A stretch of 64,000 nucleotides of DNA, taken from the NCBI GenBank assembly GCA_016795065.1, contig JAEUIU010000068.1, forward strand, positions 24,316 through 88,315, read 5' to 3'. This document shows, one piece after another, positions 37,488-46,399 of this stretch. A program made the position numbers and the translations under genes. The DNA is from Phycisphaerae bacterium. GTDB taxonomy: Bacteria > Planctomycetota > Phycisphaerae > Phycisphaerales > SM1A02. A model generated the notes under the pieces. It did not search any database. It saw only the letters and a list, made by a program, of their open reading frames with translations, and had not been told where the DNA came from. Every line of letters starts with the position of its first letter. The first letter of the stretch is position 1.

Positions 37488-39482
37488 ATGTCACAGACGA
37501 AGAGCCGGAACCAGAATCGTGAGGAACGGGCCGTTAAGAACGACGTAACTCACACACACACACACACTTGCATAAATCGCGGCAGCGCGATCCCACGCGG
37601 AATCGCCTGCGCTGTTGCCGCTCTGATCGCGGGCCCCGCGGTCGCCACCACCTACTACGTGCGCCAGTACGCCACACCACCCCTGTCTTACGACGGCCTG
37701 AACTGGTCGACGGCGTTCCCCAGCATTGATGCGGCGTTCGCTTCTGGAGCGTTCTTGCCTGGCGATCAACTCTGGGTCGCGGCCAGCGGAGCGACGCCCT
37801 ACCACCCGACGCAGAACATCGAGTCCTCCGACGAACGAACGGTTCACTTTGAGATTGGCCTGAACTTCTTCTCTCTCAAGGGGGGCTTTCCGCCGAACCC
37901 GCCGGATGGGTGGAACGAGCGGGACATCTCCGCTCACCCGACGGTCCTCTCGGGGGACTTGGACGACGACGACCCGCCGTACGACCCCGCGACCTACGTT
38001 GATAGCCACGATCACCTCCTCAACAACGCCTACCGGGTGGTCAAGGTCGTCGGAGTCGGTAACTCCTGCCTCATCGACGGGTTCGTGATCCGGGACGGGC
38101 ACAATTGGACGGGTGTGGGACCGGATATCGGCGGGCCAGGCTATATCGGCCACGGCGGTGGAATGCAGCTCATGTCCGAGACGCCTGGTCAGTTTGCCAC
38201 GCCGTTCATCCAGAATTGCAGGTTCCTCGACAACTTCGCTGCACGGGTGGGTGGCGGTCTTTCGGTGATCGCGAAGCCGGTTGGAGATCCGCCGAGCCAG
38301 GACCCCGAAGACTACCCGTCACTCGTCAAGATCCGGACGTGCGAGTTTCGGGCGAATCGGGTGAAGAACGTCACGGGTGGTGCGATCGAGCTCTGGGCGG
38401 GCGGCTTGGACATGGCCGGAACTCTGGTAGCGGACAACTTCGCGAATAGTCACGGCTCGGGAATCCACGCGTTCATGCCAAAGCCGCTACTCCTCACCAA
38501 TTGCACCGTCAGCAACAACAACGGAAGCCACAGCGCCTCCGGCATCGCGGTAGGGAAGAGTCCACTTCAACCGCCTGAGCCAGAGTTGCCGAGTGATCCG
38601 GCTTTGAACATCTTCATCGTGCGAAACTCGATTGTCTCGGGCAATCGCGATGACCAGCTTCGCGACGGAAGCGGCGACTTCACGAACCAATTGGGGCCAG
38701 GCAAGCTCGGTGTGCCCACGAAGCCCCAAGTGGACTACAGCATCGTCTTTGATTCCGTCGGGCCGGTGACATACGGCGTCGGCAACCAGACCACACCCGA
38801 GTATGACCCAGACTTCTTCTTTGACCGCGAGAACGAAGATGTCCTTCTTCGCGACTATCGCGTCACCATCACCTCGTGGTGCGGGGTACCGATCGATCGA
38901 GGGGATCCGGTGACCACCAACCTTCCGGCGGACGAGCGTGACGCGGACGACGACGGGAACTTCAGCGAACCGCTCCCGGACGTTCGGCTTGAGGAACGGG
39001 TGGAGGCGGGAATTGCCGGAGCCTTGCCTCGGGTAGACGTTGGTGCATACGAGATGAAGCAGGAGGACCTGCCGCTCACTTGCCAGGCGGATGTTGATCT
39101 GAACGGCACGGTTGGTGCGAGCGATCTGGCCATCTTGCTTGGCCAATGGTCGCAAGAGCACGGGCCTTGTGCGTTGCATTGCTGCACGGCGGACTTCAGC
39201 CTCGATGGGAATGTCGACGCCAGAGACCTCGCCATCCTCCTCGGCGCGTGGGGACCGTGCCCGGTCCCCAACCCGATGGAAAGCTCATTCCTCGAGACGG
39301 AGTTCGCTCTGCTCGATTTCCTTGAGGGGTCCACGTTGGCCCCGCAGGAACTCAGCGGGATTCTCGGCTTCGCATCGCTCGAGTCGTTCGCAGATTGGCT
39401 GGGAAGCATGTCGCCCGAGGCACGAGCTGCCGTACTCGCCGCAATTGGCCTGTCGGGGGGCATTTCGGGGGGTGAGCTGTGA
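37488..39482 (+). CDS. Secreted beta-helix-like protein with dockerin-like module
   Basis: 664 residues. An unusual N-terminus carries about 40 polar residues, including a His/Thr run encoded by (CA)n, before a hydrophobic export segment (GIACAVAALIAGPAVATT). The body reads like a right-handed parallel beta-helix with polymorphic right-handed repeats (SCLIDGFVIRDGHNW, FIQNCRFLDNFAARVGGGL, LLTNCTVSNNNGSH). Near residues 530-600 are paired dockerin-like repeats, DVDLNGTVGASDLAILLGQW and SLDGNVDARDLAILLGAWG, with cysteines between them, followed by a further 65-residue helical tail. Its TGA overlaps the GTG of the next gene (GTGA), so the pair is coupled. Confidence 0.85.
   Translation: MSQTKSRNQNREERAVKNDVTHTHTHTCINRGSAIPRGIACAVAALIAGPAVATTYYVRQYATPPLSYDGLNWSTAFPSIDAAFASGAFLPGDQLWVAASGATPYHPTQNIESSDERTVHFEIGLNFFSLKGGFPPNPPDGWNERDISAHPTVLSGDLDDDDPPYDPATYVDSHDHLLNNAYRVVKVVGVGNSCLIDGFVIRDGHNWTGVGPDIGGPGYIGHGGGMQLMSETPGQFATPFIQNCRFLDNFAARVGGGLSVIAKPVGDPPSQDPEDYPSLVKIRTCEFRANRVKNVTGGAIELWAGGLDMAGTLVADNFANSHGSGIHAFMPKPLLLTNCTVSNNNGSHSASGIAVGKSPLQPPEPELPSDPALNIFIVRNSIVSGNRDDQLRDGSGDFTNQLGPGKLGVPTKPQVDYSIVFDSVGPVTYGVGNQTTPEYDPDFFFDRENEDVLLRDYRVTITSWCGVPIDRGDPVTTNLPADERDADDDGNFSEPLPDVRLEERVEAGIAGALPRVDVGAYEMKQEDLPLTCQADVDLNGTVGASDLAILLGQWSQEHGPCALHCCTADFSLDGNVDARDLAILLGAWGPCPVPNPMESSFLETEFALLDFLEGSTLAPQELSGILGFASLESFADWLGSMSPEARAAVLAAIGLSGGISGGEL
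37551..37567 (+). repeat. (CA)8C dinucleotide tract inside a coding region
   Basis: A 17-base run of alternating C and A lies 63 bases into the beta-helix gene. It encodes alternating Thr/His before the signal helix. Slippage by one or two repeat units would change the frame, so it is a possible contingency site. Confidence 0.9.
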
Positions 39483-40678
39483 GAGTTCACGCTGTAGTCG
39501 CCGCTCTCGCCGTCTCTTCGCCCGTGATCGCGCAGTGCCAGTACGAGGCGATCGCGATGCCTGAATCCTGCAACGGGGCGTGGACGCCTTGGGGGACCAA
39601 CGACCAGTCAGTCGTCGTGGGCTACCAGACCGGCTGCACCTCGGCGAGCTGGAAGCCATTCATCTGGACTGCCGAGACGGGCACCAACTACCTGCCGATT
39701 CCGTCGGGGCAGGGCATCCTAGACGCTGCAGGTGTTCGCATCGCCGAGGACGGCACCATCGCGGGATTCGCAAAGAAGTCGAATGGGCTCAACAACCTGA
39801 TCGTCTGGAAGACGGATGGGACAATCACCGTCTACATGCCCGCGGGCATCCCGGCGACGGTGAATCAGCCGGCGTTCCGTTTCGATGGTGCGATTCTCGG
39901 CGAGTACCAGACCGGCTTTCCTGGCGGCATGAAGGGCTTCATCCTCAAGGACGAGAAGTACCTCCCGATTCCGGAACCGCTCGCGCAGGATCAGGGGGGA
40001 TTCAGGGCCGTCAACCGAAGCGGCTGGGCGACGGGACGTCACTTTGTCACCTCCGGGATGGAAGACCAGCCGATCTTTTGGGATGGCGAGTCCGATGCCA
40101 TGCTGCTCGGACTGCCCTCGGGCTACAGCCGAGGTTACGGCATGGAAATCGACTGCTTTGCCCGCATCGCCTGCGAGTGCAGGCAACTCGCTTCGCGCCA
40201 GGTGCCCAATCCGGCATGGCACGCGACCGTGTGGGAAGGTGGGACATTTACCGTGCTCCCGCTCCTCCCCGGATTCCAGTGGAGCAACGTGCGCGGCATG
40301 AACGACATCGGTCAGGTCATCGGAGAGTGCTCGAAGCCGGGATCACCACGGGCGTACCTCTTCCAGAACGGGACGACGAAGCTGCTCCAGTCGCTCGTGG
40401 CGAGTCCGTTCTCCGACGACCTCTCCAATGTTCTCGACATCAACGAGAAGGGCGAGATCACGACAATAAGTGCGATTCAGATGTACCTCCTCCGCCCGAT
40501 CGGCGTGGTTCCCGCCGACGTGGACATCAACTGCCGGGTCGACGTGAACGACCTCAACTACGTCCTTCGCTGTTGGGGACCGGCGGGCCCCACCACCGCC
40601 GGGCGAGCCGACGTGAACGGCGACGGCTGGGTGGACGCCTCGGACCTGGCCGAGGTGTTGGGGGCGTGGACGCCGTAG
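39479..40678 (+). CDS. Secreted HAF-repeat protein with dockerin-like module
   Basis: 399 residues with a GTG start that overlaps the preceding stop. Short signal peptide (VVAALAVSSPVIAQCQ). The middle consists of repeating segments such as PFIWTAETGTNYLPIPSG and IFWDGESDAMLLGLPSG, the style of extracellular 'HAF' repeats that usually form a propeller. The C-terminus holds two dockerin-like repeats: DVDINCRVDVNDLNYVLRCW and DVNGDGWVDASDLAEVLGAW. No enzymatic motif is seen. Probably produced together with the upstream beta-helix protein and attached through the same kind of C-terminal module. Confidence 0.85.
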   Translation: MRVHAVVAALAVSSPVIAQCQYEAIAMPESCNGAWTPWGTNDQSVVVGYQTGCTSASWKPFIWTAETGTNYLPIPSGQGILDAAGVRIAEDGTIAGFAKKSNGLNNLIVWKTDGTITVYMPAGIPATVNQPAFRFDGAILGEYQTGFPGGMKGFILKDEKYLPIPEPLAQDQGGFRAVNRSGWATGRHFVTSGMEDQPIFWDGESDAMLLGLPSGYSRGYGMEIDCFARIACECRQLASRQVPNPAWHATVWEGGTFTVLPLLPGFQWSNVRGMNDIGQVIGECSKPGSPRAYLFQNGTTKLLQSLVASPFSDDLSNVLDINEKGEITTISAIQMYLLRPIGVVPADVDINCRVDVNDLNYVLRCWGPAGPTTAGRADVNGDGWVDASDLAEVLGAWTP

Positions 40679-40687
40679 CCCGGATCA

Positions 40688-40817
40688 TTCACGGCCTGAC
40701 TCGATCGGTGCCGTGATCGGCCAGTGATTCTCGAGAACTGAGTCAACTTTCATCGGCGGAGCAGACTCGCAGAGTCCGCCAGCGCGGGCTCGCCCGCGGA
40801 TCGAGTCAGGCCGTGAA
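40688..40817. repeat. 130-bp element with 19-bp perfect inverted ends
   Basis: TTCACGGCCTGACTCGATC (40688-40706) is repeated as its exact reverse complement at 40799-40817; weaker pairing extends outward through CCCGG/CCGGG. The interior has small hairpins but no ORF. The right end abuts the transposase remnant. It could be an insertion-sequence end, a MITE or the stem of a regulatory RNA. The region 40679-41021 contains only this and the remnant. Confidence 0.85.
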
Positions 40818-40837
40818 TAGCCCGGGCGAGTGTCGTT

Positions 40838-41050
40838 ATGGACCGTCCCCGCGCCGCGTTCGGCAGCGTGAAGGAACTCATCGCGGCGATCGAGTCGTAC
40901 ATCGCCGCGCACAACCGGGGTCCTCAAACGTTCTCGTGGACCGCGAAGGCAGAGGCGATTCTCGCAAAGGTGCGCCGCGCGGGCGATCGTGGATACGTTG
41001 CAATCAGCGTGACGAACTTCACTAGCGCACGGCCGGTCGGCCCGGGGTGA
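40838..41050 (+). pseudogene. IS630-like transposase remnant (C-terminal fragment)
   Basis: The reading MDRPRAAFGSVKELIAAIES followed by YIAAHNRGPQTFSWTAKAEA and ILAKVRRAG matches the last 50 or so residues of IS630-family DDE transposases, where F-x-S-V-x-x-L-x-x-A-I and F-x-W-T-x-x-A-x-x-I-L-x-K are standard. Everything upstream (the catalytic Asp residues and HTH) is missing, and the frame is closed by a stop at 40814-40816 inside the inverted repeat. The last 17 residues before the stop codon no longer resemble transposase. A decayed relic. Confidence 0.75.
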
Positions 41051-42896
41051 GGTCGTCCGGCCGTAGCGATCCGTCCGAACGAACGATGTACCGCCCCGGT
41101 CGGAGATGCTCGAAGCGGCTGGTGGTGCGCGTCCCGTTCGCCGTGCGGTTCGGCCAGACGACTTCGATCGACGTCGCTTCCGACGCCGAGGCAAGCCCGA
41201 TGTGCACCATCGCCTCGCCTTGCTTCCCCGCGTGACCGCCCGGGCCGAGGAGCTGATGCACCTGTGTGGTGGGGCTCGACCCCGCTGTGGCGGCAAGCGT
41301 CGCCCGGACGATCGTGCCGAAGGCTTCCGTTGCGACGCCTTGCTCGGCGAGTCCTTCGAAGCGCAGGTCAATGCGCGGCGCTGGTGTCTCTGGGCGGATG
41401 GGCTCGGCCGAAATGCCGGCCCATGCCTGCCCGCGGCTGTTGCGGAAGACCCGCAGCGTCGGCGAGCCGCCAGCCGCTTCGATCATGGCCGGAGTGAATC
41501 GATGAAAGGACTGCCCGGCAATGATGTCTGGCCAACCGTCGCTGTCGACATCGCACAGGGCAAGCTGGCCGCAGCCGGGATGGTCGAACCCGTTTTCGTG
41601 CGTGGCGTCCCGCAGGCGGATCGGCTTCGAGGCATCCTCTTGCAGGAAGAGGCGAAGCCGTTGGTCGAAGGGCTTCGGATCGGGATAGTCGCCGCTGCCG
41701 AGGAAGAGGTCCAAGTCGCCGTCGTTGTCGACGTCCGCGAGATTGCCGAAAAGGTCCCCTTGGTTCCATCGTTCCTTGACGTCGGCGCCGTCCTGAGGAG
41801 CCGCCGCCGGCGGGATGCGGTCGAGACTCCAGGCCGGCGACGTGTCGTACCGAACACCGGGCCAGCCTTCGACGCGTTGGGCGAAGAGAAGCCGTGATCG
41901 GTCCGAGGAGGGACCTGCCCACGAGTGGGTGATCTCGACCACGAGGCAATCGAAGAGCCCGTCGCCATTCACATCGCCAACGGCACCGTCAAAGGTGTTG
42001 CCGTTGGAGCGAAACGGCTTCTCGTTCTCACGACCGGCCCAGGCGGGATAGACGCCCGAGCGCTCGCCGTCGGCGTCGAACCCAACCTGCGGTGCGATGT
42101 CCGTCCACGCCCCCTCGTGATAGGCGTAGAGTCGATTCCAACGTCGACCATAAGCAAAGGCGATGAGTTGCGGCCGTTCGCTTTGTCCCTCGGGAAGAAG
42201 ATCGGCAATCATCACCCCGTAGATCGGTCGCCCGGCGAGATCGCGCTCCTCATCGAATGTCGTCGCGTCTTCAGGAAGCGACACGCGTTCGAAGCGGGGA
42301 AGGCCATTGTCGCCCTTGCGATTGAGAAGGAGATCGGCCGTGAAGGCTTCGGCGCTCTCGCCGTAACGGGTGTACCAGTTTCCAACGAAGAGGTCCGTTC
42401 GGCCATCGCGGTCGATGTCGCCAGCGGCGATGGCACAGGCGCTCTTGGGGGTTGTCGCCTGAATCGGGATCGGCGGGTCGAAGCGCCCCGTTCCGAGACC
42501 GCGCTGCCACCATGCGTGCGGTGGCCGCGGCGCTGCGTCCGTTGCCGCACTCGCTTCTGCCTCGCCTTTCTTCACGTCAACGTTGCGGAAACTGACGGCG
42601 TCCGGACTGCGATCGCCATCCAGATCAACGTAGATGGTCACGCCATCATCGCCCGGCTTGACAAGCCCGCAGTCGGGGAGAAGGTCAAAGGACCCTCGCG
42701 CGTTGCCGAGGAAGACCGTTTCCCGCGACGAGATCAGGTCCGGTCGGCCATCGCGATTGAGGTCAGCGACGGCAACGCGCTGAGCCTTCGAACCGCTGGG
42801 CGCGTCGTCCCATGGCCGGGATTGAAACCCATCCGTGCCTGAGGCAGGTGCATGAACAGAGGCAAGGAGGACGCCGAGCGAAAGTGAGCGCAGCAT
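41022..42896 (-). CDS. Secreted FG-GAP/VCBS protein with ASPIC/UnbV C-terminal domain
   Basis: 624 residues from the ATG at 42896, which begins a signal peptide (SLSLGVLLASVHAPASG). FG-GAP repeats such as VAVADLNRDGRPDLISS, IAAGDIDRDGRTDLFVGNW, GAVGDVNGDGLFDCLVVE and LADVDNDGDLDLFLGSGDY indicate a calcium-binding beta-propeller. The C-terminus has the ASPIC/UnbV domain (AFGTIVRATL, HQLLGPGGHAGKQGEA, IGLASASEATSIEVVWPN). Such proteins are abundant in planctomycetes with no established function. No dockerin-like module, unlike the other FG-GAP protein here. Confidence 0.9.
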   Translation of the reverse strand: MLRSLSLGVLLASVHAPASGTDGFQSRPWDDAPSGSKAQRVAVADLNRDGRPDLISSRETVFLGNARGSFDLLPDCGLVKPGDDGVTIYVDLDGDRSPDAVSFRNVDVKKGEAEASAATDAAPRPPHAWWQRGLGTGRFDPPIPIQATTPKSACAIAAGDIDRDGRTDLFVGNWYTRYGESAEAFTADLLLNRKGDNGLPRFERVSLPEDATTFDEERDLAGRPIYGVMIADLLPEGQSERPQLIAFAYGRRWNRLYAYHEGAWTDIAPQVGFDADGERSGVYPAWAGRENEKPFRSNGNTFDGAVGDVNGDGLFDCLVVEITHSWAGPSSDRSRLLFAQRVEGWPGVRYDTSPAWSLDRIPPAAAPQDGADVKERWNQGDLFGNLADVDNDGDLDLFLGSGDYPDPKPFDQRLRLFLQEDASKPIRLRDATHENGFDHPGCGQLALCDVDSDGWPDIIAGQSFHRFTPAMIEAAGGSPTLRVFRNSRGQAWAGISAEPIRPETPAPRIDLRFEGLAEQGVATEAFGTIVRATLAATAGSSPTTQVHQLLGPGGHAGKQGEAMVHIGLASASEATSIEVVWPNRTANGTRTTSRFEHLRPGRYIVRSDGSLRPDDLTPGRPAVR

Positions 42897-43080
42897 GGAA
42901 GCTCTTTTCTGAACACGGATGACCAAGCGAACTGCATTCTGCACGATCTGGGTGCCTCCATGGAGCGACCGAGCGGCCCAAGAACACCGCTTTCACCCGC
43001 GAAAGCGGGGGAGAGCGGTGGAGGCGCGTTCGAAACAGGGCTGAATGCTGCTGCGCGGCTCCAATGAATCTGGTCCGGCC

Positions 43081-43440
43081 TCACAGCCGGTTGTACTTCA
43101 CGTTGCGGCCGCGCGACTTGTCCACCGGGTAGCGGGCCTCGTTCACGGCGAGCTTTCGCCGAACCGCTTCCGCTGGGTCGATGCCCATGCGATCCGCGAG
43201 TTCAAGGGTCAGGATCAGGACGTCGGCGATCTCCGCGTCGACCTCCGCCCGCACCTCGGGGTGCTTCACCACGTCGTTGGATTCCTCTTCGCTCAGCCAG
43301 CGGAAGTGGGCCAGCAGCTCGCCGGCCTCGACCGAGATCGCCGCGGCGAGGTTCTTAGGCGAGTGGAACTGGCCCCATTCGCGGGCCTCGACGAAGGCCT
43401 GGATCTGGTCCTGGATCTCGCGGAACGTGGAAGGTTGCAT
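43081..43440 (-). CDS. MazG-like nucleotide pyrophosphohydrolase
   Basis: 119 residues from the ATG at 43440; the frame extends upstream through the 11-bp repeats, which is not credible coding. The metal site of the all-alpha NTP pyrophosphatase superfamily is present: EAGE in ISVEAGELLAHFRW and EIAD in VDAEIADVLILTLELAD, giving the ExxE...ExxD set. The length and the ending VNEARYPVDKSRGRNVKYNRL fit the short RS21-C6/DCTPP1-like branch, which hydrolyses non-canonical or excess NTPs (dCTP in the animal enzyme). Divergent from the rsm22-like gene. Confidence 0.92.
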   Translation of the reverse strand: MQPSTFREIQDQIQAFVEAREWGQFHSPKNLAAAISVEAGELLAHFRWLSEEESNDVVKHPEVRAEVDAEIADVLILTLELADRMGIDPAEAVRRKLAVNEARYPVDKSRGRNVKYNRL

Positions 43441-43486
43441 AGGGGCATTATGGCCGCAAGCAGCGATGGACCTGCGACAGCACACC

Positions 43487-43541
43487 CAATGCCAGACCAA
43501 TGCCAGACCAATGCCAGACCAATGCCAGACCAATGCCAGAC
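43487..43541. repeat. Five perfect 11-bp direct repeats in a divergent promoter region
   Basis: CAATGCCAGAC occurs five times head to tail without a mismatch (43487, 43498, 43509, 43520, 43531). The 11-base period is close to one turn of B-DNA. It lies between the start of the mazG-like gene (43440) and the preferred start of the rsm22-like gene (43576). In-frame ATGs occur inside the repeats and upstream, so it could instead encode a PMPDQCQTNAR-type repeat at the methyltransferase N-terminus. Confidence 0.95.
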
Positions 43542-43575
43542 TGGACGGCAACGCAGACCCGAGGACAATGGCCGG

Positions 43576-44730
43576 GTGGTCGGCGCCGATTCCAACGTCC
43601 GCGCGTGGCTTGAAGCCATCGAAAAAGCCCTCTGGAGGGAAGGTCCGTGGTCTGATCCCACTGTGGCCGAGGTCGCCAAGGCGGTGTGCAGCCTCTCCGA
43701 CCTCTACACGCTCGAGCGTGGACTCCTCTCTCGGCGGCAGGGGGATGACGCGCACCTCCTTGCCAAGACGCTCTACTTCCTCGCCTCTGACGCTCCCAAG
43801 GTCGTGATGGCCCTGGACGAGTGCGCCGCGCGGGATGCCCGCTTCGCCTTACCGCGGAACATCGTCGACGTCGGCTGTGGCGTCGGCGCGACCAGCGTCG
43901 GGTTGCTTCTCTCGTTGGCCCAGCGCGGCGCTCGCGCCGTCACGATCACCGGCGTCGATCACGAGCCCTCGGTCCTCGCCCTCTGGGCAATGGCGGTGCG
44001 CGTTGCGGCCCGCGTCGTCAAGATCGATGTGACGCTGCGCACCTTCACCGACGACCTTCTCACCCGGCCGCTGCCGAAGGAGACCGATCTGGTCCTCTGC
44101 CAGACGGCACTCAACGAGCGCCTTCCGGGCAACCGCAGTGGAGAGTTGACGCACGATGCGACGACGCTGGACCTGGTTGAAGGATGGGGCCAGGCAGCTC
44201 CGACCCTGCTCATTGAACCAGCGCTCAGGGCAACGACACGCGCCCTCCAGCGGCTGCGTGACCTTCTCGTGGCCCGCGGCCACGTCGATCTCATCGCCCC
44301 CTGTCCGCATCGACAGGCCTGTCCGATGCTCGCCAACGAGCGCGACTGGTGTCATGAGGCCCGTCGCGTCCCGCCGACGCCGTTGGCGGCCGAGGTGCAG
44401 CGACTCACCCGTCGGCGCGACGAGACGAGTCTCTTCTCGATGCTGGCCATCGCCCCGCGTCTGCCGCAACGCGGGCCGAACGATCCGACGGACTCGCCTC
44501 ACCTCTGGCGCCTCGTGAGTGACCCATTAGGCAGTCGCGGCAAGACCGAGCGATGGGTCTGCTGCGGGGACGGTCGCCTGCGGCAGGTTCGGGTGCTCGA
44601 TCGCGAGAGGAGCGACACCAACGCGCTCCTCATCGAGGCTGAGCGCGGGACGCTCGTTCGCCTTCCGGTGTTGCCGGCCAGCGACCGCATCGCCCCGAGC
44701 GATGTGGTTGAGCGGACGTTGGGCGGCTAG
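43576..44730 (+). CDS. Rsm22-like (METTL17-type) rRNA methyltransferase family protein
   Basis: 384 residues from the GTG at 43576; ATG 43450 and several ATGs inside the 11-bp repeats are in-frame alternatives but would put repeat peptide ahead of the domain and leave 9 bp for divergent promoters. Residues 85-105 hold the SAM motif I (NIVDVGCGVGATSVGLLL). The cysteine cluster PCPHRQACPMLANERDWCHE (about 235-255) is the signature of the Rsm22/METTL17 family, reported to bind an Fe-S cluster in eukaryotic members. It would associate with the small ribosomal subunit. The C-terminus holds an OB-like part (ERWVCCGDGRLRQVRVLDRE). Ends 16 bases from the convergent subtilase gene. Confidence 0.85.
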   Translation: MVGADSNVRAWLEAIEKALWREGPWSDPTVAEVAKAVCSLSDLYTLERGLLSRRQGDDAHLLAKTLYFLASDAPKVVMALDECAARDARFALPRNIVDVGCGVGATSVGLLLSLAQRGARAVTITGVDHEPSVLALWAMAVRVAARVVKIDVTLRTFTDDLLTRPLPKETDLVLCQTALNERLPGNRSGELTHDATTLDLVEGWGQAAPTLLIEPALRATTRALQRLRDLLVARGHVDLIAPCPHRQACPMLANERDWCHEARRVPPTPLAAEVQRLTRRRDETSLFSMLAIAPRLPQRGPNDPTDSPHLWRLVSDPLGSRGKTERWVCCGDGRLRQVRVLDRERSDTNALLIEAERGTLVRLPVLPASDRIAPSDVVERTLGG

Positions 44731-44746
44731 CCCGTTTCCACCAGAT

Positions 44747-46228
44747 TTAGTCCCACAACCCAAGCAGGATCGAAAGGTCCATTGCATTCACCATGCCGTC
44801 GTGGTTGAGGTCTGCCGCACAGCCGACGCATTGGCCCCAGGCGCCCAGCAGGACGGCGATGTCGCTTGCGCCCACCACGCCGTTCAGATCGATATCGCCG
44901 GGTTTGGGCTGAATCGGGCCAAGTGCCGCGGCGGCACCGGCGCTGATGCGCCCGACGCCAAGGAGGTCCTCGTACTGTGGGTTGTTGCCATTCAGGGGTT
45001 CAGCGGTCGAAGCGAGCGCCCAAAGGGTCTGGTCCACGACCTGATCGATAGGCACGCTTGTGTTTGGCCACTCCGGATGCTGAGCACGGACCAGGGCCAA
45101 CGTACCGCTGACGAGTGCGGTCGAGAGGCTTGTGCCCTCCCACGTTGCCCAACCGCCGCCTGGAATCGCCGAGATCATGCTCTTCGTCGGATCAGCCTCG
45201 CCGTTGGGAAGGAACTTCGTGTCGCCCGGCGCCGAAAGCGCGAGCTTGTCGTTGTAGTTGGAGAAGGGCGCCTTGAGGTCCAGTTCGTCGGTGGCGGCAA
45301 CGCCGATCGCGTGCGAGTCGCAGGCCGGATACTCGCGAGGCTTCTCTAGGTTCAGGTTGCCCGCCGCGCCGACAACCGCGATGCCTGCGCTCCACGCCTC
45401 GATCGCGGCCTCTTCCATCCCCGCACCCTTGTAGGTCGAGCCGAGGCTCATATTGATGACGTCGACCTTCTGATCGATCGCCCAGAACATCGCTTTGGTG
45501 ATGCGGTAGAGATCTCCGTAACCGTCGTCGTCGAGGACTCGCACCGCGAGCAACTTGGCATCTGGCGCGACGCCGGCGATCAAGCCCGCCACGAACGTGC
45601 CGTGGCCGAACATCTCGGCAGGGTTTCCGTCGCCGTCGACGTCGATCGAGTCGGCGACTTCCACCGTCGCTGGGAGCTTGCCCACGACGCTGTAGCCAAG
45701 GGGCAGCACTCGCCCGGCAAGGGCCGGGTGGGAAGCGTCGATCCCCGTGTCAAGGACCGCAACCACCGTGCCGTAGCCCGTGGTGCGGTCGTGCGCCGCT
45801 GAAAGTCCGATGACCGACCAGGCGTATTGGCTCTCGTATTGGCTTCCGCCGATGCCACTGTAACTGACCCAAAGGCTGTCGGTCTTGCCTTCCGCGGTTT
45901 GAGCGCCGTAGTTCAGTTCGCCCCACAGAATCGTTTGCTTCGCCTGTAGGACGGTCAGGGCCTGGAGGAAGGTGTCGTCACTCTGTCGGCCGTTGAGGCT
46001 ATAACCGAGCAGGTGGATGTTGCGGCCGGGGACCGTGTCGAGCACGGCGACGGCCGGAAACTGCTTGGCGAGCTGGGCGAGGCACTGCTGGAGATGGGCG
46101 TCGTCGACCACCCGGATCGAGGCCTCGCCATCGATGGCCGGATCTTGCGGGCCACCGCCCGCCCATGCCACAGCTACGGGAGCAAGGAGGGCGAGGAAGC
46201 CGAACGGAATCAACGAGCGAGCGTGCAT
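44747..46228 (-). CDS. Subtilisin-like S8 protease with dockerin-like C-terminus
   Basis: 493 residues from the ATG at 46228 (signal IPFGFLALLAPVAVAWA). All three catalytic motifs are intact: Asp in VVAVLDTGIDASHP, His in FGHGTFVAGLIAG and Ser in WEGTSLSTALVSG, with the oxyanion Asn in GAAGNLNLE. The C-terminal 60 residues are the paired dockerin-like repeats DIDLNGVVGASDIAVLLGAW and DLNHDGMVNAMDLSILLGLW with CVGCA between. A region of about 85 residues between the signal and the catalytic domain may be a propeptide. A secreted endopeptidase, likely surface-docked. Confidence 0.93.
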   Translation of the reverse strand: MHARSLIPFGFLALLAPVAVAWAGGGPQDPAIDGEASIRVVDDAHLQQCLAQLAKQFPAVAVLDTVPGRNIHLLGYSLNGRQSDDTFLQALTVLQAKQTILWGELNYGAQTAEGKTDSLWVSYSGIGGSQYESQYAWSVIGLSAAHDRTTGYGTVVAVLDTGIDASHPALAGRVLPLGYSVVGKLPATVEVADSIDVDGDGNPAEMFGHGTFVAGLIAGVAPDAKLLAVRVLDDDGYGDLYRITKAMFWAIDQKVDVINMSLGSTYKGAGMEEAAIEAWSAGIAVVGAAGNLNLEKPREYPACDSHAIGVAATDELDLKAPFSNYNDKLALSAPGDTKFLPNGEADPTKSMISAIPGGGWATWEGTSLSTALVSGTLALVRAQHPEWPNTSVPIDQVVDQTLWALASTAEPLNGNNPQYEDLLGVGRISAGAAAALGPIQPKPGDIDLNGVVGASDIAVLLGAWGQCVGCAADLNHDGMVNAMDLSILLGLWD

Positions 46229-46399
46229 GGGGGAACGGTGGACGGCAGACGAGTCTGGCGGCGATTGGACCGAAGGCAACGGGCGCGCGGGGAGTTTCGG
46301 GAAGAGTTCCGCCCTTCACCTCTGCTGAGGCGGCAAGGTCGATCCAAATACACCCATCCTCATCTCGCGCTTCCAACGTCCGTCGGCAACCATAGGCAG

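Noticed and set aside
40838..41050. Functional small protein gene
   Set aside because: Homology is only to the C-terminal end of IS630-type transposases, with the catalytic region missing, so treated as a relic.
43045..43575. Long N-terminal extension of the Rsm22-like protein
   Set aside because: It would run antisense through the mazG-like gene and the 11-bp repeats; family similarity begins only after about 43576.
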